Assembly: GCA_964538375.1 (NCBI GenBank)
Contig: CAZIFQ010000035.1
Span: forward strand, 1 to 34,698
Source of the DNA: JAUUZQ01 sp964538375
GTDB taxonomy: Bacteria; Bacteroidota; Bacteroidia; Bacteroidales; GCA-2748055
Length of the DNA stretch: 34,698 nt
Reading direction: 5' to 3'
The notes beneath the pieces are model-generated. The model had not been told where the DNA came from. It was given only the letters and a program-made list of their open reading frames with translations, and ran no database searches. Every line of letters begins with the position of its first letter. Position 1 is the first letter of the stretch. Shown here piece after piece: positions 23,724 through 31,726 of the stretch. A program made the position numbers and the translations under genes.

Positions 23724-24254
23724 TTACTGGCCAGCAGTAACATTTCCCTGGAATTTTTCAGCATACCTGTCGAGAGTGGTCTTCTTATCTGCACCTTCAT
23801 TAAAGTAGGCCAGGTATATTTCCAGTTGCCCGGCATCCACAAAACCAGGAACAACACTTAGGTGACGAAGCTCTTCATCGAGGTACACAATAGTTGGGTA
23901 TGACAATCGTCCTTTGGTCAAAACCACGGCCATTTCGTGGTATCCCCTGCTTCCATTATCTACAAATTTATATGCATTCTCACCAAGTGTTATTGTTTCG
24001 CGTTGTTCTGCATTGAACTTCACCGCGTAGTAATTTTCATTCACATAATCTGCAATTACATCATTGGAAAAGGTCTGGGCATCCATTCTCTTGCACCAAC
24101 CACACCAATTTGTGTATACATCTATGATAATATTCCTCGGTTCGGTTTTATTCAATTCAATTGCTTCTGTCAGTGAATGCCACTGAATGCCTTCTTGTGC
24201 ATTCAATAGAAGTGCTGAAGTTAATATCGCAATTAGTAAAAATATCTTTTTCAT
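23724..24254 (-). CDS. Exported thioredoxin-fold protein
   Basis: From the ATG at 24254 this is a 176-residue protein with a signal peptide (MKKIFLLIAILTSALLLNAQ). The thioredoxin fold is shown by NIIIDVYTNWCGWCKRMDAQTF with an active-site CGWC pair, then YPTIVYLDEELRHLSVVPGF, where the cis-proline YPT and the following strand are typical. The sequence resembles DUF255/SoxW-like periplasmic thioredoxins. It probably reduces or scrambles disulfides outside the cytoplasm. A 15-base tandem duplication at 24246-24275 repeats the start, so ATG 24269 or even 24290 could also begin the frame; 24254 gives the best signal peptide. A TAnnTTTG element lies upstream. Confidence 0.85.
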   Translation of the reverse strand: MKKIFLLIAILTSALLLNAQEGIQWHSLTEAIELNKTEPRNIIIDVYTNWCGWCKRMDAQTFSNDVIADYVNENYYAVKFNAEQRETITLGENAYKFVDNGSRGYHEMAVVLTKGRLSYPTIVYLDEELRHLSVVPGFVDAGQLEIYLAYFNEGADKKTTLDRYAEKFQGNVTAGQ

Positions 24255-24275
24255 TTCAATCTTTTTCATTTCAAT
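24246..24275. repeat. 15-bp tandem duplication over a start codon
   Basis: The 15-base unit CTTTTTCATTTCAAT occurs twice in perfect tandem (24246-24260 and 24261-24275). On the minus strand each copy contains an in-frame ATGAAAAAG, doubling the start of the thioredoxin-like gene. Confidence 0.85.
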
Positions 24276-24315
24276 AGATTGGTCTGGCAATCTAACAATT
24301 CCTTACATAATTCTG

Positions 24316-24323
24316 CAAAAATA
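24316..24323 (-). promoter_or_regulatory. Promoter of thioredoxin-like gene, -7 element TATTTTTG
   Basis: Minus-strand TATTTTTG matches TAnnTTTG. It lies 61 bases upstream of the preferred ATG (46 from the duplicated one). Confidence 0.45.
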
Positions 24324-24377
24324 ATACATTCTTACTTATCTAACTATATTGATGTGTTTTATGTTGCATAAAAGGAC

Positions 24378-24406
24378 TTGTAAGGAAGTATTTTTTTATA
24401 CTTTTG
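24378..24406 (+). promoter_or_regulatory. MFS gene promoter, TTG-N18-TACTTTTG
   Basis: TTG at 24378-24380 and TACTTTTG at 24399-24406 form a recognisable Bacteroidota promoter with 18 bases between, ending 26 bases before the ATG at 24433. Confidence 0.55.
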
Positions 24407-24432
24407 GAAATTAACAATCAAAAAACAACTTT

Positions 24433-26085
24433 ATGAATACGATGAAGAAGACATTAAGAGACTCTGTCCCGATGCGGTGGCTCATGTTGGTATTGATAAG
24501 CATGTTAATGCTTGCAACATATTGGTTTCAGGATTTTTTCGGAGGACTGAAAGGATTAATGGAGAGCGAGATGGGATTTACAAGTGAAGAATTTGGACGT
24601 CTCATTGCCTTGACTACTATTGCCAATCTGTTTGGTATGATCATAGTAGGTGGAATAGTACTTGATAAGTGGGGAGTGCGAAGGGCAGGAATGATTTTTG
24701 GGGCACTTGCAGCAGTTGGCGCAGGAATATCTGCTTTAGCCGCTTATGGAGTTTTCGGTGAATCTCATCGTACCCAGCTAACAATGATGATCGTTGGTAG
24801 AGTATTATTTGGATCTGGTCTGGAGGTTGTATGTGTCGTTTCAACCAGAACTGTTGTAAAGTGGTTCAAGGGATATGAATTGGCCCTTGCCATGGCAATA
24901 AACATGGGATTTGGCCGACTTGGTTCGGCGATGGGTCTCGCCCTTTCTTTTGATATTGGTGGAGGAAGTGTACCTCCTGCAGTAGCATTTGCAGCAAGCC
25001 TGATCGGTATTGCTTTCATCGTGTTCTTAATCTATAGTGTATTTGACTACAATCTTGACAAACAAGATAAGCAGATTAGACAGGATAACGGCATTGCAGA
25101 ATCTGAAGACGATTTCAAATTTGCAGATTTAATCGCACTGGTAAAGAATAGATCATTCATGTTTATTGCATTGCTTTGTGTGTCCTTTTACGCTGCAGTA
25201 TTTCCATTTATCCAATATGCACCTGACCTGCTGGTCAATAAATTTGGATTTACAGCTAACCTCCCGGTTAGTGATGCCTATTTTGCCCTGTTCGGCAGCC
25301 AGGCCATGGGAACAGTTTCCATTTATCTAACCCTCTTCATGTTTGGATTAGGATTCTCGATGATTCCTTCTAAAATAATGAGCCTAGGAGGAAAGATATT
25401 GTCGCTGGTGATTATAGGTACCCTGTTTGGATTATTTATAAACGGATTATGGGAAACAACACTTTCTGTTTGGTTTCGCGATGGAGCTAAAACAGCCAGT
25501 CTGATTCCTATGGGAACCATACTGTTTACTCCCATCTTTGGAAATATTGTAGACCATAAAGGAAAAGCAGCTTCTCTTATGATTTTGGGATCACTGCTGT
25601 TGATCTTTGCTCACCTTGCACTTTCGATCTTCGATAGTGTAATACTTGGCTATCTTGGGCTGGTAAGCCTGGGGATTGCATTTTCACTGGTTCCTGCAGC
25701 TATGTGGCCATCAGTTGCCAAGATTGTTGCAGAGAAGAGGTTGGGAACAGCATATGCTTCAATGTTCACAATACAGAACTGGGGCTTAGCATTGTTCTTC
25801 TGGGGAATTGGAAAATTCCTCGACATGGTAAATCCATCTGTTGTATCATTAATTGATAAGACAAGAACCGGTCTAGAAGCACAGGGACTCAGTACAGGAG
25901 AGATAAGCAATCAAATAGCTGCTATGAAAATATCAGGAGAAATTCCTCCGTACGATTATACATGGCCGATATTTATGCTGGTAATACTGGGAGTAATATC
26001 AATCTTCCTGGCACTGCAGTTGAAAAAAGCTGATGCCAAGCAAAAATTCGGACTTGAGCTTCCATCCGGAGTAACACCAGAATAA
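24433..26085 (+). CDS. MFS transporter, MFSD1-like (possible dipeptide carrier)
   Basis: A 550-residue inner-membrane transporter with about 12 predicted helices and a cytoplasmic loop near residues 210-230. IVLDKWGVRRAG (about 76-87) is the loop 2-3 motif of the major facilitator superfamily. The stretches VGRVLFGSGLEVVCV, VKWFKGYELALAMAINMGFGRLGS and EKRLGTAYASMFTIQNWGLALFFW closely resemble, by memory, eukaryotic MFSD1 (GRFVFGIGGES, WFKGKEL, LGTAYGFMQSIQNLGLA). MFSD1 has been shown to carry dipeptides. The next gene encodes a dipeptidase, which supports dipeptide uptake. A strong terminator between them means the two are adjacent but probably not one transcript. A nitrate-type or sugar-type substrate is not excluded. 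Confidence 0.82.
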   Translation: MNTMKKTLRDSVPMRWLMLVLISMLMLATYWFQDFFGGLKGLMESEMGFTSEEFGRLIALTTIANLFGMIIVGGIVLDKWGVRRAGMIFGALAAVGAGISALAAYGVFGESHRTQLTMMIVGRVLFGSGLEVVCVVSTRTVVKWFKGYELALAMAINMGFGRLGSAMGLALSFDIGGGSVPPAVAFAASLIGIAFIVFLIYSVFDYNLDKQDKQIRQDNGIAESEDDFKFADLIALVKNRSFMFIALLCVSFYAAVFPFIQYAPDLLVNKFGFTANLPVSDAYFALFGSQAMGTVSIYLTLFMFGLGFSMIPSKIMSLGGKILSLVIIGTLFGLFINGLWETTLSVWFRDGAKTASLIPMGTILFTPIFGNIVDHKGKAASLMILGSLLLIFAHLALSIFDSVILGYLGLVSLGIAFSLVPAAMWPSVAKIVAEKRLGTAYASMFTIQNWGLALFFWGIGKFLDMVNPSVVSLIDKTRTGLEAQGLSTGEISNQIAAMKISGEIPPYDYTWPIFMLVILGVISIFLALQLKKADAKQKFGLELPSGVTPE

Positions 26086-26094
26086 AATATAAAC

Positions 26095-26130
26095 AAGGCC
26101 GACTTAAATTTGAGTCGGCCTTTTTTTTTT
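26095..26130 (+). terminator. Terminator after MFS gene
   Basis: AAGGCCGACT (26095-26104) and AGTCGGCCTT (26113-26122) form a perfect 10-bp stem with an 8-base loop followed by eight more T. A textbook intrinsic terminator, 10 bases after the stop. Confidence 0.92.
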
Positions 26131-26225
26131 GTAATATTAACAAACAATAAAAGATCATAGACGTTTCAAAATCTTTTCTTATGTCGATTCGTCCATGCTC
26201 CTATAATATTAAAACAAATACCAAA

Positions 26226-27683
26226 ATGAGTGAAATGAAAAATCTACAGCCAGCTGAGATCTGGACAAATTTTTACGCACTGACTCAAATTCCCAGACCA
26301 TCTAAAAATGAAGCAGAAGTAATTGCTTACATGAAGAAGTTTGGGGAGGACCTTGGACTCGATACCAAGGTAGACGAAGTGGGAAATGTAATCATCAAAA
26401 AACCTGCTACCCCGGGAATGGAGAACAGAAAAACTGTAACCCTGCAGGGCCACTTAGATATGGTTCCTCAGAAAAACAGTGACAAAGAATTTGATTTTAC
26501 AAAAGATCCAATTGAAACAATGATTGATGGCGAGTGGGTTACCGCCAACGGAACTACCTTAGGTGCAGACAATGGTATAGGTGCTGCGGCGGCTATGGCT
26601 GTTTTACAATCTACTACTCTAAAACATGGTCCTGTTGAAGGACTGTTTACTATAGATGAAGAGACGGGTATGACAGGAGCTTTTGGACTAAAACCTGGCT
26701 TGCTGGATGGCGATATCCTTATCAACCTCGACTCAGAAGATGAAGGTGAAATGTATGTAGGTTGTGCCGGTGGAATTGATGTAAATGTAAAAAAATCATA
26801 CGCTGAAGAAGATGTACCAGGCGGCATGACAGCTTACCTTGTCGAAGCAAAAGGCTTAAAAGGCGGTCACTCAGGGATTGATATTCCACTTGGAAAAGCC
26901 AATGCAAATAAAATTATGTTTCGCTTCCTTATGCAGGCAGAGTCAGATTTCGGAATCAGGCTCGCAGAAGCTTCCGGTGGCGACCTTCGCAATGCTATTC
27001 CAAGAGAATCTCATTCACTCATGATGGTTCCCAATGATCAAAGCCATAAGTTTGAAGCTTTTGTTAGCAGTTTCAATAGTATATACAGGGCTGAATTCTC
27101 CGACACTGAACCGGATTTGTCATTTACATGTAAAAAGGTCGATGCTCCCAGGAAAGTAGCTAATGTAAAAGATCAATATAAAATAATAAGAGCTGTTTTT
27201 GCAACACCCCACGGTGTTGAACGAATGAGCACATCCATGCCCAGACTGGTTGAAACTTCAAACAACCTTTCCATAGTAAAAATGGGTAATGGTGCATTAG
27301 ACGTAAGCTGTCTTACAAGGAGTTCTGTAGATACAGCAAAAACTGCAACAGCATGGAGAATCGCTGCCATCTACCACCTTATTGATGCAGACGTAAGCTT
27401 CGAAGGTGAATATCCCGGATGGAAGCCGAATATGGACTCTCCAATACTTAAGACATGCCAGGATGTTTACCAGAAAAGGTTTGGCAATGTTCCTGAAATA
27501 ATGGCCATACATGCAGGCCTTGAATGCGGACTGATCGGTGGTGTTTATCCCAACATGGATATGATATCATTCGGACCAACCATTAGGTTCCCCCACTCTC
27601 CCGATGAGAAAGTGAAAATTGATACAGTTACCAAATTTTGGGATTTTATCGTTGCACTGCTGGAAGAGATTCCAGTGAAATAA
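26226..27683 (+). CDS. pepD: Aminoacyl-histidine dipeptidase (PepD/PepV, M20)
   Basis: This cytosolic di-zinc metallopeptidase cleaves dipeptides, with Xaa-His the classic substrates. From ATG 26226 (MSEMKNLQPAEIW) it has 485 residues, the usual PepD length; an upstream ATG at 26181 would add 15 unrelated residues. Metal and catalytic motifs are present: GHLDMVPQ with the first zinc His and catalytic Asp, GADNGIGAAAAMAVL with the bridging Asp, DEETGMTGAFGL with the catalytic Glu pair, NLDSEDEGEMYVGCAGG with the next Asp ligand, and LECGLIGG near the C-terminus. It follows an MFSD1-like transporter gene, so peptide import and hydrolysis may be paired. It ends in a strong terminator. Confidence 0.93.
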   Translation: MSEMKNLQPAEIWTNFYALTQIPRPSKNEAEVIAYMKKFGEDLGLDTKVDEVGNVIIKKPATPGMENRKTVTLQGHLDMVPQKNSDKEFDFTKDPIETMIDGEWVTANGTTLGADNGIGAAAAMAVLQSTTLKHGPVEGLFTIDEETGMTGAFGLKPGLLDGDILINLDSEDEGEMYVGCAGGIDVNVKKSYAEEDVPGGMTAYLVEAKGLKGGHSGIDIPLGKANANKIMFRFLMQAESDFGIRLAEASGGDLRNAIPRESHSLMMVPNDQSHKFEAFVSSFNSIYRAEFSDTEPDLSFTCKKVDAPRKVANVKDQYKIIRAVFATPHGVERMSTSMPRLVETSNNLSIVKMGNGALDVSCLTRSSVDTAKTATAWRIAAIYHLIDADVSFEGEYPGWKPNMDSPILKTCQDVYQKRFGNVPEIMAIHAGLECGLIGGVYPNMDMISFGPTIRFPHSPDEKVKIDTVTKFWDFIVALLEEIPVK

Positions 27684-27737
27684 TATATTAGTTGTCATTC
27701 GGTAAACTCAGTAAATGAGTTCCGATTTGAGTGAAAT

Positions 27738-27775
27738 AAAAAGGGGATGCGCCTACAGCTCATCCCCTTTTTTTA
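27738..27775 (+). terminator. Terminator after pepD
   Basis: AAAAAGGGGATG (27738-27749) pairs with CATCCCCTTTTT (27761-27772) as a perfect 12-bp stem with an 11-base loop, followed by more T. It can work in both directions, but only pepD is nearby. Confidence 0.9.
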
Positions 27776-27939
27776 TATACCCGTATTAAATACTCCCCAA
27801 CTCCTGTATGCCATGATGAGTAGCATAGTGAGCTTGCCGAACTACTTACCGAAGGACTTCAAAGCTTCCTTTTTATCCTGATTTTACCGAGCGAAATTCA
27901 GGAAAATTTAAAAAAAAATAAAAATTTTTGACGAAAAAC

Positions 27940-27996
27940 TTGACTTTAATAAATAAAATATACTATTTTTGGTATATATAAGTTTAACATATATAC
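27940..27996 (+). promoter_or_regulatory. padR promoter and likely PadR operator
   Basis: TTG (27940-27942) and TATTTTTG (27964-27971) form a Bacteroidota promoter with 21 bases between. Directly after it, GTATATAT (27972-27979) and ATATATAC (27989-27996) are perfect 8-bp inverted arms around a 9-base centre. The palindrome covers the expected transcription start and ends 4 bases before the padR ATG. PadR proteins commonly repress their own operons at such dyads, so this is the likely operator. Confidence 0.65.
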
Positions 27997-28000
27997 AAAG

Positions 28001-28366
28001 ATGAAGAATAAAATACCAAAAGAATTATTAAAAGGGAGCCTAAAGTCGATAGTCTTAAAGCTACTTGCAGAGAATGACCGTATGTATGGATATGAGATTA
28101 CCCAGAAGGTTGAAGCGTTAACTGATGGGAAAATCCAGCTCACCTATGGTGCTCTATACCCTATTCTGCATAAACTTGAAAAGGAAGGAAACCTGCTGAC
28201 TGAATCTGAAAATGTAAAGAACAGGATGCGCATATACTATAAGCTAACTCCAAAAGGGAAAAGTCTTGCGGCTGAAAAGATTGATGAATTGAAGGATTTT
28301 ATCGAAACTATTTTAATTCTGCTTCAACCTAAAACCACTTTACAATATGTACCTACTAAGTCTTGA
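28001..28366 (+). CDS. PadR-family transcriptional regulator
   Basis: A 121-residue winged-helix regulator. LKGSLKSIVLKLLAENDRMYGYEITQKVE (9-37) and LTYGALYPILHKLEKEGNL (46-64) are the PadR core, with the recognition helix in the second segment, followed by the wing (RIYYKLTPKGK) and a short dimerization helix. PadR proteins are usually repressors that respond to small ligands or to membrane partner proteins. The last 20 bases overlap the next gene, so the two are translationally coupled. Its target is probably its own operon, via the palindrome at 27972-27996. Confidence 0.93.
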   Translation: MKNKIPKELLKGSLKSIVLKLLAENDRMYGYEITQKVEALTDGKIQLTYGALYPILHKLEKEGNLLTESENVKNRMRIYYKLTPKGKSLAAEKIDELKDFIETILILLQPKTTLQYVPTKS

Positions 28367-29831
28367 CAACATTGATCATATTAAATCTGACATAAGCAGG
28401 CAGAGAGTGAGCTATTTTCACTTGCTTGATGAATTGGTGGACCATGTTTGCTGCGATGTGGAAAAAGAGATGAATGAAGGACTGACTTTTGAAAATGCCT
28501 ACTCAAAAGTTAAAACCAGTGCAGGATCGAACAGGTTCAAAAAAATACAGGAAGAAACACTTTTCTTAATAGACAAAAACTATAGAACAATGAAAACATT
28601 TATGAAAATTTTTGGAGTCCTATCTCCAACATTACTAGCCCTGGCTGCATTATTTAAAATTCAACACTGGCCAGGAGCAAGTATTATGCTAGTTTTAGGA
28701 GTCTTTTTCCTAAGCTTCTTCTTTCTCCCATCCTCTACATATGTACTTTATATCGAAAACAAATCAAGCAAGAAACATTTGCTGATGTATTTGTCAGGGC
28801 TATTCTCTTCCAGTATAATTTTGATTGGTATCCTGTTTAAAGTGATGCACTGGCCTGGTGCCGGAATTGCTATATCCTTTGGGATGGTCCTTGCTGCGCT
28901 GGTTTTCCTCCCTTCCCTTGTATTTTCCAAAATATCTGATGACAAAGGTGAAGGAAAGAAAACTGCATACCTTGTTGGTCTGTTTGCAGGCCTATTCTAC
29001 ATCGCAGGATTTCTTTTTAAACTGATGCACTGGCCTGGAGCTGCCATATGTATTATTATTGGGCTCATACTAACTGTTGCGGTATTTCTACCTGCCTATA
29101 CCTATGCACATTTCAAGGATGAGATTCATGTGAAGGGCAGATTTATCTTTTTCACCTTTACTGTGATGATGGCAGTTTTAACTATTAGCTTGATAAGTTT
29201 ATCTGTATCTCGCAACATTTTTAATGAATTTGTAGCGACAGGAACTCAAATGGACAATGTGCATGATGACCTCATCTTGAATAACAATGGGCTGGCTAAA
29301 AAACTAATTTCGGAGAATTCAATCAATGAAACAGTGGGTGTAATTCATGATAAAACTATAGAAATTGAGAATTGGATTGATGCATTAAAACGCGAGTTAA
29401 TCATTACAACTGACCCTGACAGCGAAGCACTGACAGGTGATAAAATTAACTACAAAGATATTCATGAAAAAGATAATATAAGTGTGCCTTTTGAGATACT
29501 CATTGGGAAAGAAAATGATGGCAAGGCCTTCCAACTGAAAGACATGTTACAATCGTATAGGGAGTTGCTGTTATCTTACTCAGATGGATCAAAAATTATC
29601 TCCTCCCTTAATATATTACTCAATGTTTCACAAGAAACTGAAATTTATGATTACACCTATGGATGGGTAGAGCTTCAGTTCAAGCATCGCACATTAATAA
29701 CTGTCCTGAACTCTCTTACTACTATTCAGATACAGCTAAGGTTGGCTGAGAAGGAAATTATAACTGTAATTACCCGGAATGAATCTGAAACAGGGCAGAA
29801 AATAATCGCAGCAGATAATAGCAATAAATAA
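28347..29831 (+). CDS. Membrane protein with three FKxxHWPGA modules and a GldM-like tail
   Basis: This 494-residue protein begins with a cytoplasmic helical region (about 1-80; FHLLDELVDHVCCDVEKEM) resembling HAAS domains that accompany PadR regulators. Then come three similar two-helix membrane modules, each with the same motif: FKIQHWPGA (103-111), FKVMHWPGA (164-172) and FKLMHWPGA (224-232), spaced about 60 residues apart and each followed by a run ending in FLP. GldL of the T9SS/gliding motor has one such FKxxHWPGA helix pair. A further membrane helix (about 266-286) leads into SVSRNIFNEF and an extracytoplasmic region of about 200 residues with ALKRELI, a KDN turn and a final long helix. 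It resembles the start of GldM. The glutamate that follows the motif in GldL is absent. It overlaps padR by 20 bases. Function unknown. Confidence 0.78.
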   Translation: MYLLSLDNIDHIKSDISRQRVSYFHLLDELVDHVCCDVEKEMNEGLTFENAYSKVKTSAGSNRFKKIQEETLFLIDKNYRTMKTFMKIFGVLSPTLLALAALFKIQHWPGASIMLVLGVFFLSFFFLPSSTYVLYIENKSSKKHLLMYLSGLFSSSIILIGILFKVMHWPGAGIAISFGMVLAALVFLPSLVFSKISDDKGEGKKTAYLVGLFAGLFYIAGFLFKLMHWPGAAICIIIGLILTVAVFLPAYTYAHFKDEIHVKGRFIFFTFTVMMAVLTISLISLSVSRNIFNEFVATGTQMDNVHDDLILNNNGLAKKLISENSINETVGVIHDKTIEIENWIDALKRELIITTDPDSEALTGDKINYKDIHEKDNISVPFEILIGKENDGKAFQLKDMLQSYRELLLSYSDGSKIISSLNILLNVSQETEIYDYTYGWVELQFKHRTLITVLNSLTTIQIQLRLAEKEIITVITRNESETGQKIIAADNSNK

Positions 29832-30106
29832 AACACATCGTTATGAAAAATAAAATATATCTTTTAGGGATCATACTTATAATACTTTTTACGCTTGGAG
29901 CCGTGTTTAAGATAATGCATTGGCCCGGAGCAGGAATCGCACTGGTTGTATCATTAACGCTTTTCTCATTTGTATTCACTCCATTAGCTATTATAGATTG
30001 CTACAAGCAAGAAAAAAAGTATGCTTTTGTATACGTGGCTGGTTTAATTACCATCATATTTAATTTTGTGGGTGCCATGTTTAAAATAATGCACTGGCCA
30101 GGCGCA
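28653..30106 (+). repeat. Five-copy FKxxHWPGA coding repeat
   Basis: The codons for the motif recur at 28653-28679, 28836-28862, 29016-29042, 29906-29932 and 30080-30106. The DNA itself stays similar (TTTAAA, ATGCAYTGGCC, GGAGCA/GGTGCC), which suggests module duplication within and between the two adjacent genes. Confidence 0.85.
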
Positions 30107-30832
30107 GGCATTTTACTAACAATTGCCATCATCATACCTTTTGTTCTTTTCCTTCCGGCATACCTTGTATACCTGAACAAGACTGCAGAAAAATCGATGA
30201 AAAATCTTATTTCAGTGCTATTTATACTTGTCTACGTTGCCTCAATGAGTGCGCTACTTGCTATAAATGTGAGCAAAGTGGTGCTTGATGATTCTACACT
30301 CATAAATAACCATTATACACTGCTGGCAGCATACTATGATAATAGCACGAATTATAATGTAAGTAATGCTGACTCAGCAAACATGGAACAGTTGAATTTG
30401 CTATCAGATAAAACAGATCATTTAATAGATGATATTTATGACCTTAAGAAGGAATTAATTATTGCTGTTAGCGATAATAATACAGACGTTATCAATGATA
30501 CAGATGGAATTAACATCTGGAATATAAGAGGCAAAGACAACAGGAATGTATCTGCCGAAATTATGCTTAATGAAAACAAGGCGCAAAAATTGAGGGTAAG
30601 TATTAATGAGTATAAGAATTTCTTACTTGAGTTTGCAGAAAGTGAAAATACTGAACTTATTAACAAATACCTCTCTACCAATGACATTGGATGGGAAGAC
30701 GAAATTTATACATGGGAAGAAGTTCATTTCAGGGGGGCCATATTAATATGGACTATAAATTATCTCACTTCCCTGGAATTCAAAGTAAAAATGGTGGAAG
30801 CAGAATTAGTTGAGAGTCTTACTAATTCATAA
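29843..30832 (+). CDS. Membrane protein with two FKxxHWPGA modules and a GldM-like domain
   Basis: This 329-residue protein starts directly in a membrane segment and has two modules: FKIMHWPGA (22-30) and FKIMHWPGA (80-88), 58 residues apart, each followed by a hydrophobic run with a TP or FLP end. A third membrane stretch (about 121-141) ends in MSALLAINVSKVVLDD, very close to the LTALLALNVSKEILNAF of GldM. The extracytoplasmic part continues like the first domain of GldM: a helix with DDIYDLKKELI (196-206), a GKDN turn (230-233), KLRVSINEYKNFLL (249-262) and a final helix (LTSLEFKVKMVEAELV, 308-323). It lacks the PadR-partner N-terminus of the upstream protein. The gene lies 11 bases after that gene and is surely in the same operon; the two proteins may form a hetero-oligomer. 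Confidence 0.75.
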   Translation: MKNKIYLLGIILIILFTLGAVFKIMHWPGAGIALVVSLTLFSFVFTPLAIIDCYKQEKKYAFVYVAGLITIIFNFVGAMFKIMHWPGAGILLTIAIIIPFVLFLPAYLVYLNKTAEKSMKNLISVLFILVYVASMSALLAINVSKVVLDDSTLINNHYTLLAAYYDNSTNYNVSNADSANMEQLNLLSDKTDHLIDDIYDLKKELIIAVSDNNTDVINDTDGINIWNIRGKDNRNVSAEIMLNENKAQKLRVSINEYKNFLLEFAESENTELINKYLSTNDIGWEDEIYTWEEVHFRGAILIWTINYLTSLEFKVKMVEAELVESLTNS

Positions 30833-31179
30833 ATACTTTGAGCTGAATCACTTTTAAATTGAACTTCAATTGATGAATAAAAGGGTGTCGGATTCGGCAC
30901 CCTTTTTAATGTTACAAATCGAAATTTTAATATATCTGCTTGTTTCTCAGATTTATGAAACTTTTCTCCCTGAAATATGTAAAAAAGACATTGAATGATT
31001 CATTCTTTAATAAATACAAATATCTTGCAACTAAAGTGTCACTTTATTTGTTTTTATTAGATTGGTCTGTTGAGTTATACTAACCATCAGTCCGGAAAAA
31101 AGGGCAGTTGATATAAAAAGATGTTAATTACTTGACTAAACCATTGTTTTTTAAGAAATTTGGAGAAACACCAGAAAAA
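30833..31179. other. Intergenic region before the T9SS type A protein
   Basis: This 347-base stretch holds the terminator of the padR operon (30879-30907). I see no convincing gene in the rest, which is AT-rich; a short TTG-initiated in-frame extension from 31132 is not used. Confidence 0.55.
30879..30907 (+). terminator. Terminator after the padR operon
   Basis: AAAAGGGTGTCG (30879-30890) pairs with CGGCACCCTTTT (30895-30906) with one G-T pair and a GATT loop, ending in TTTTT. It lies about 47 bases after the second membrane-protein gene. Confidence 0.85.
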
Positions 31180-31680
31180 ATGAAAAAACTAATCACACTT
31201 TTTGCGGCTACTGTTCTTACAACTCAAATTGGTTTCAGCCAGATAGAATTGTCACCAACAGTAATAGCTTCTGCCGGAAATTACTCTGAGGCCGGAGGTA
31301 TTAGTTTATCCTGGACTCTGGGTGAAATTGCTGTATCTACATTAGAGCAAGGAGATTTAATTTTGACACAAGGATTTCAACAAGCATATGTTGAAGGAGT
31401 GGGTATTGGACTTGACCCCATTGACTGGCAAATTATTGCTTATCCAAACCCGGTAAGCGAAGAACTGAGTATACAGTTCGATGTGCTTGAACCAACAAAT
31501 TTCTGGATTGAAATACAAGATGTTACCGGAAGAATTCTAAGCCAGAAGCAGTATAAGGAAATTCATCCGGGTGATGTTATCCCGGTGAGTATGTCCGCGT
31601 ACAATTATGGCGTATATTTCTTCCGCATATTTACTCCCGACAGGCAGCAAATGAGAGTCATCAGTATCAGAAAGATATAG
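31180..31680 (+). CDS. Exported protein with T9SS type A sorting domain
   Basis: From ATG 31180 the protein has 166 residues with a signal peptide (MKKLITLFAATVLTTQIGFSQ, cleavage before IELS). An earlier TTG at 31132 would add 16 residues ahead of the signal and is not used. The mature N-terminal part (ASAGNYSEAGGISLSWTLGEIAVSTL...LTQGFQQAY) is a stretch I have seen on short Bacteroidota secreted proteins. The type A C-terminal signal begins IIAYPNPVSEELSIQF (about 84-100) and includes IQDVTGRILSQ and a final strand with YGVYFFRI. It should be secreted by the type IX system and perhaps anchored to the cell surface. No enzymatic domain fits in this length, so it is mostly signal plus a small repeat-like domain. 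Confidence 0.85.
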   Translation: MKKLITLFAATVLTTQIGFSQIELSPTVIASAGNYSEAGGISLSWTLGEIAVSTLEQGDLILTQGFQQAYVEGVGIGLDPIDWQIIAYPNPVSEELSIQFDVLEPTNFWIEIQDVTGRILSQKQYKEIHPGDVIPVSMSAYNYGVYFFRIFTPDRQQMRVISIRKI

Positions 31681-31726
31681 TTTTATAAAACTATTTGAGA
31701 AACAGGGAGCAGTAAGCAGTAGGCAG

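Larger units (their letters stand above)
27684..28000. other. Intergenic region between pepD and padR
   Basis: This 317-base stretch has no gene. It holds the pepD terminator (27738-27775), an unremarkable AT-rich stretch, and then the padR promoter and operator (27940-27996). Confidence 0.6.
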
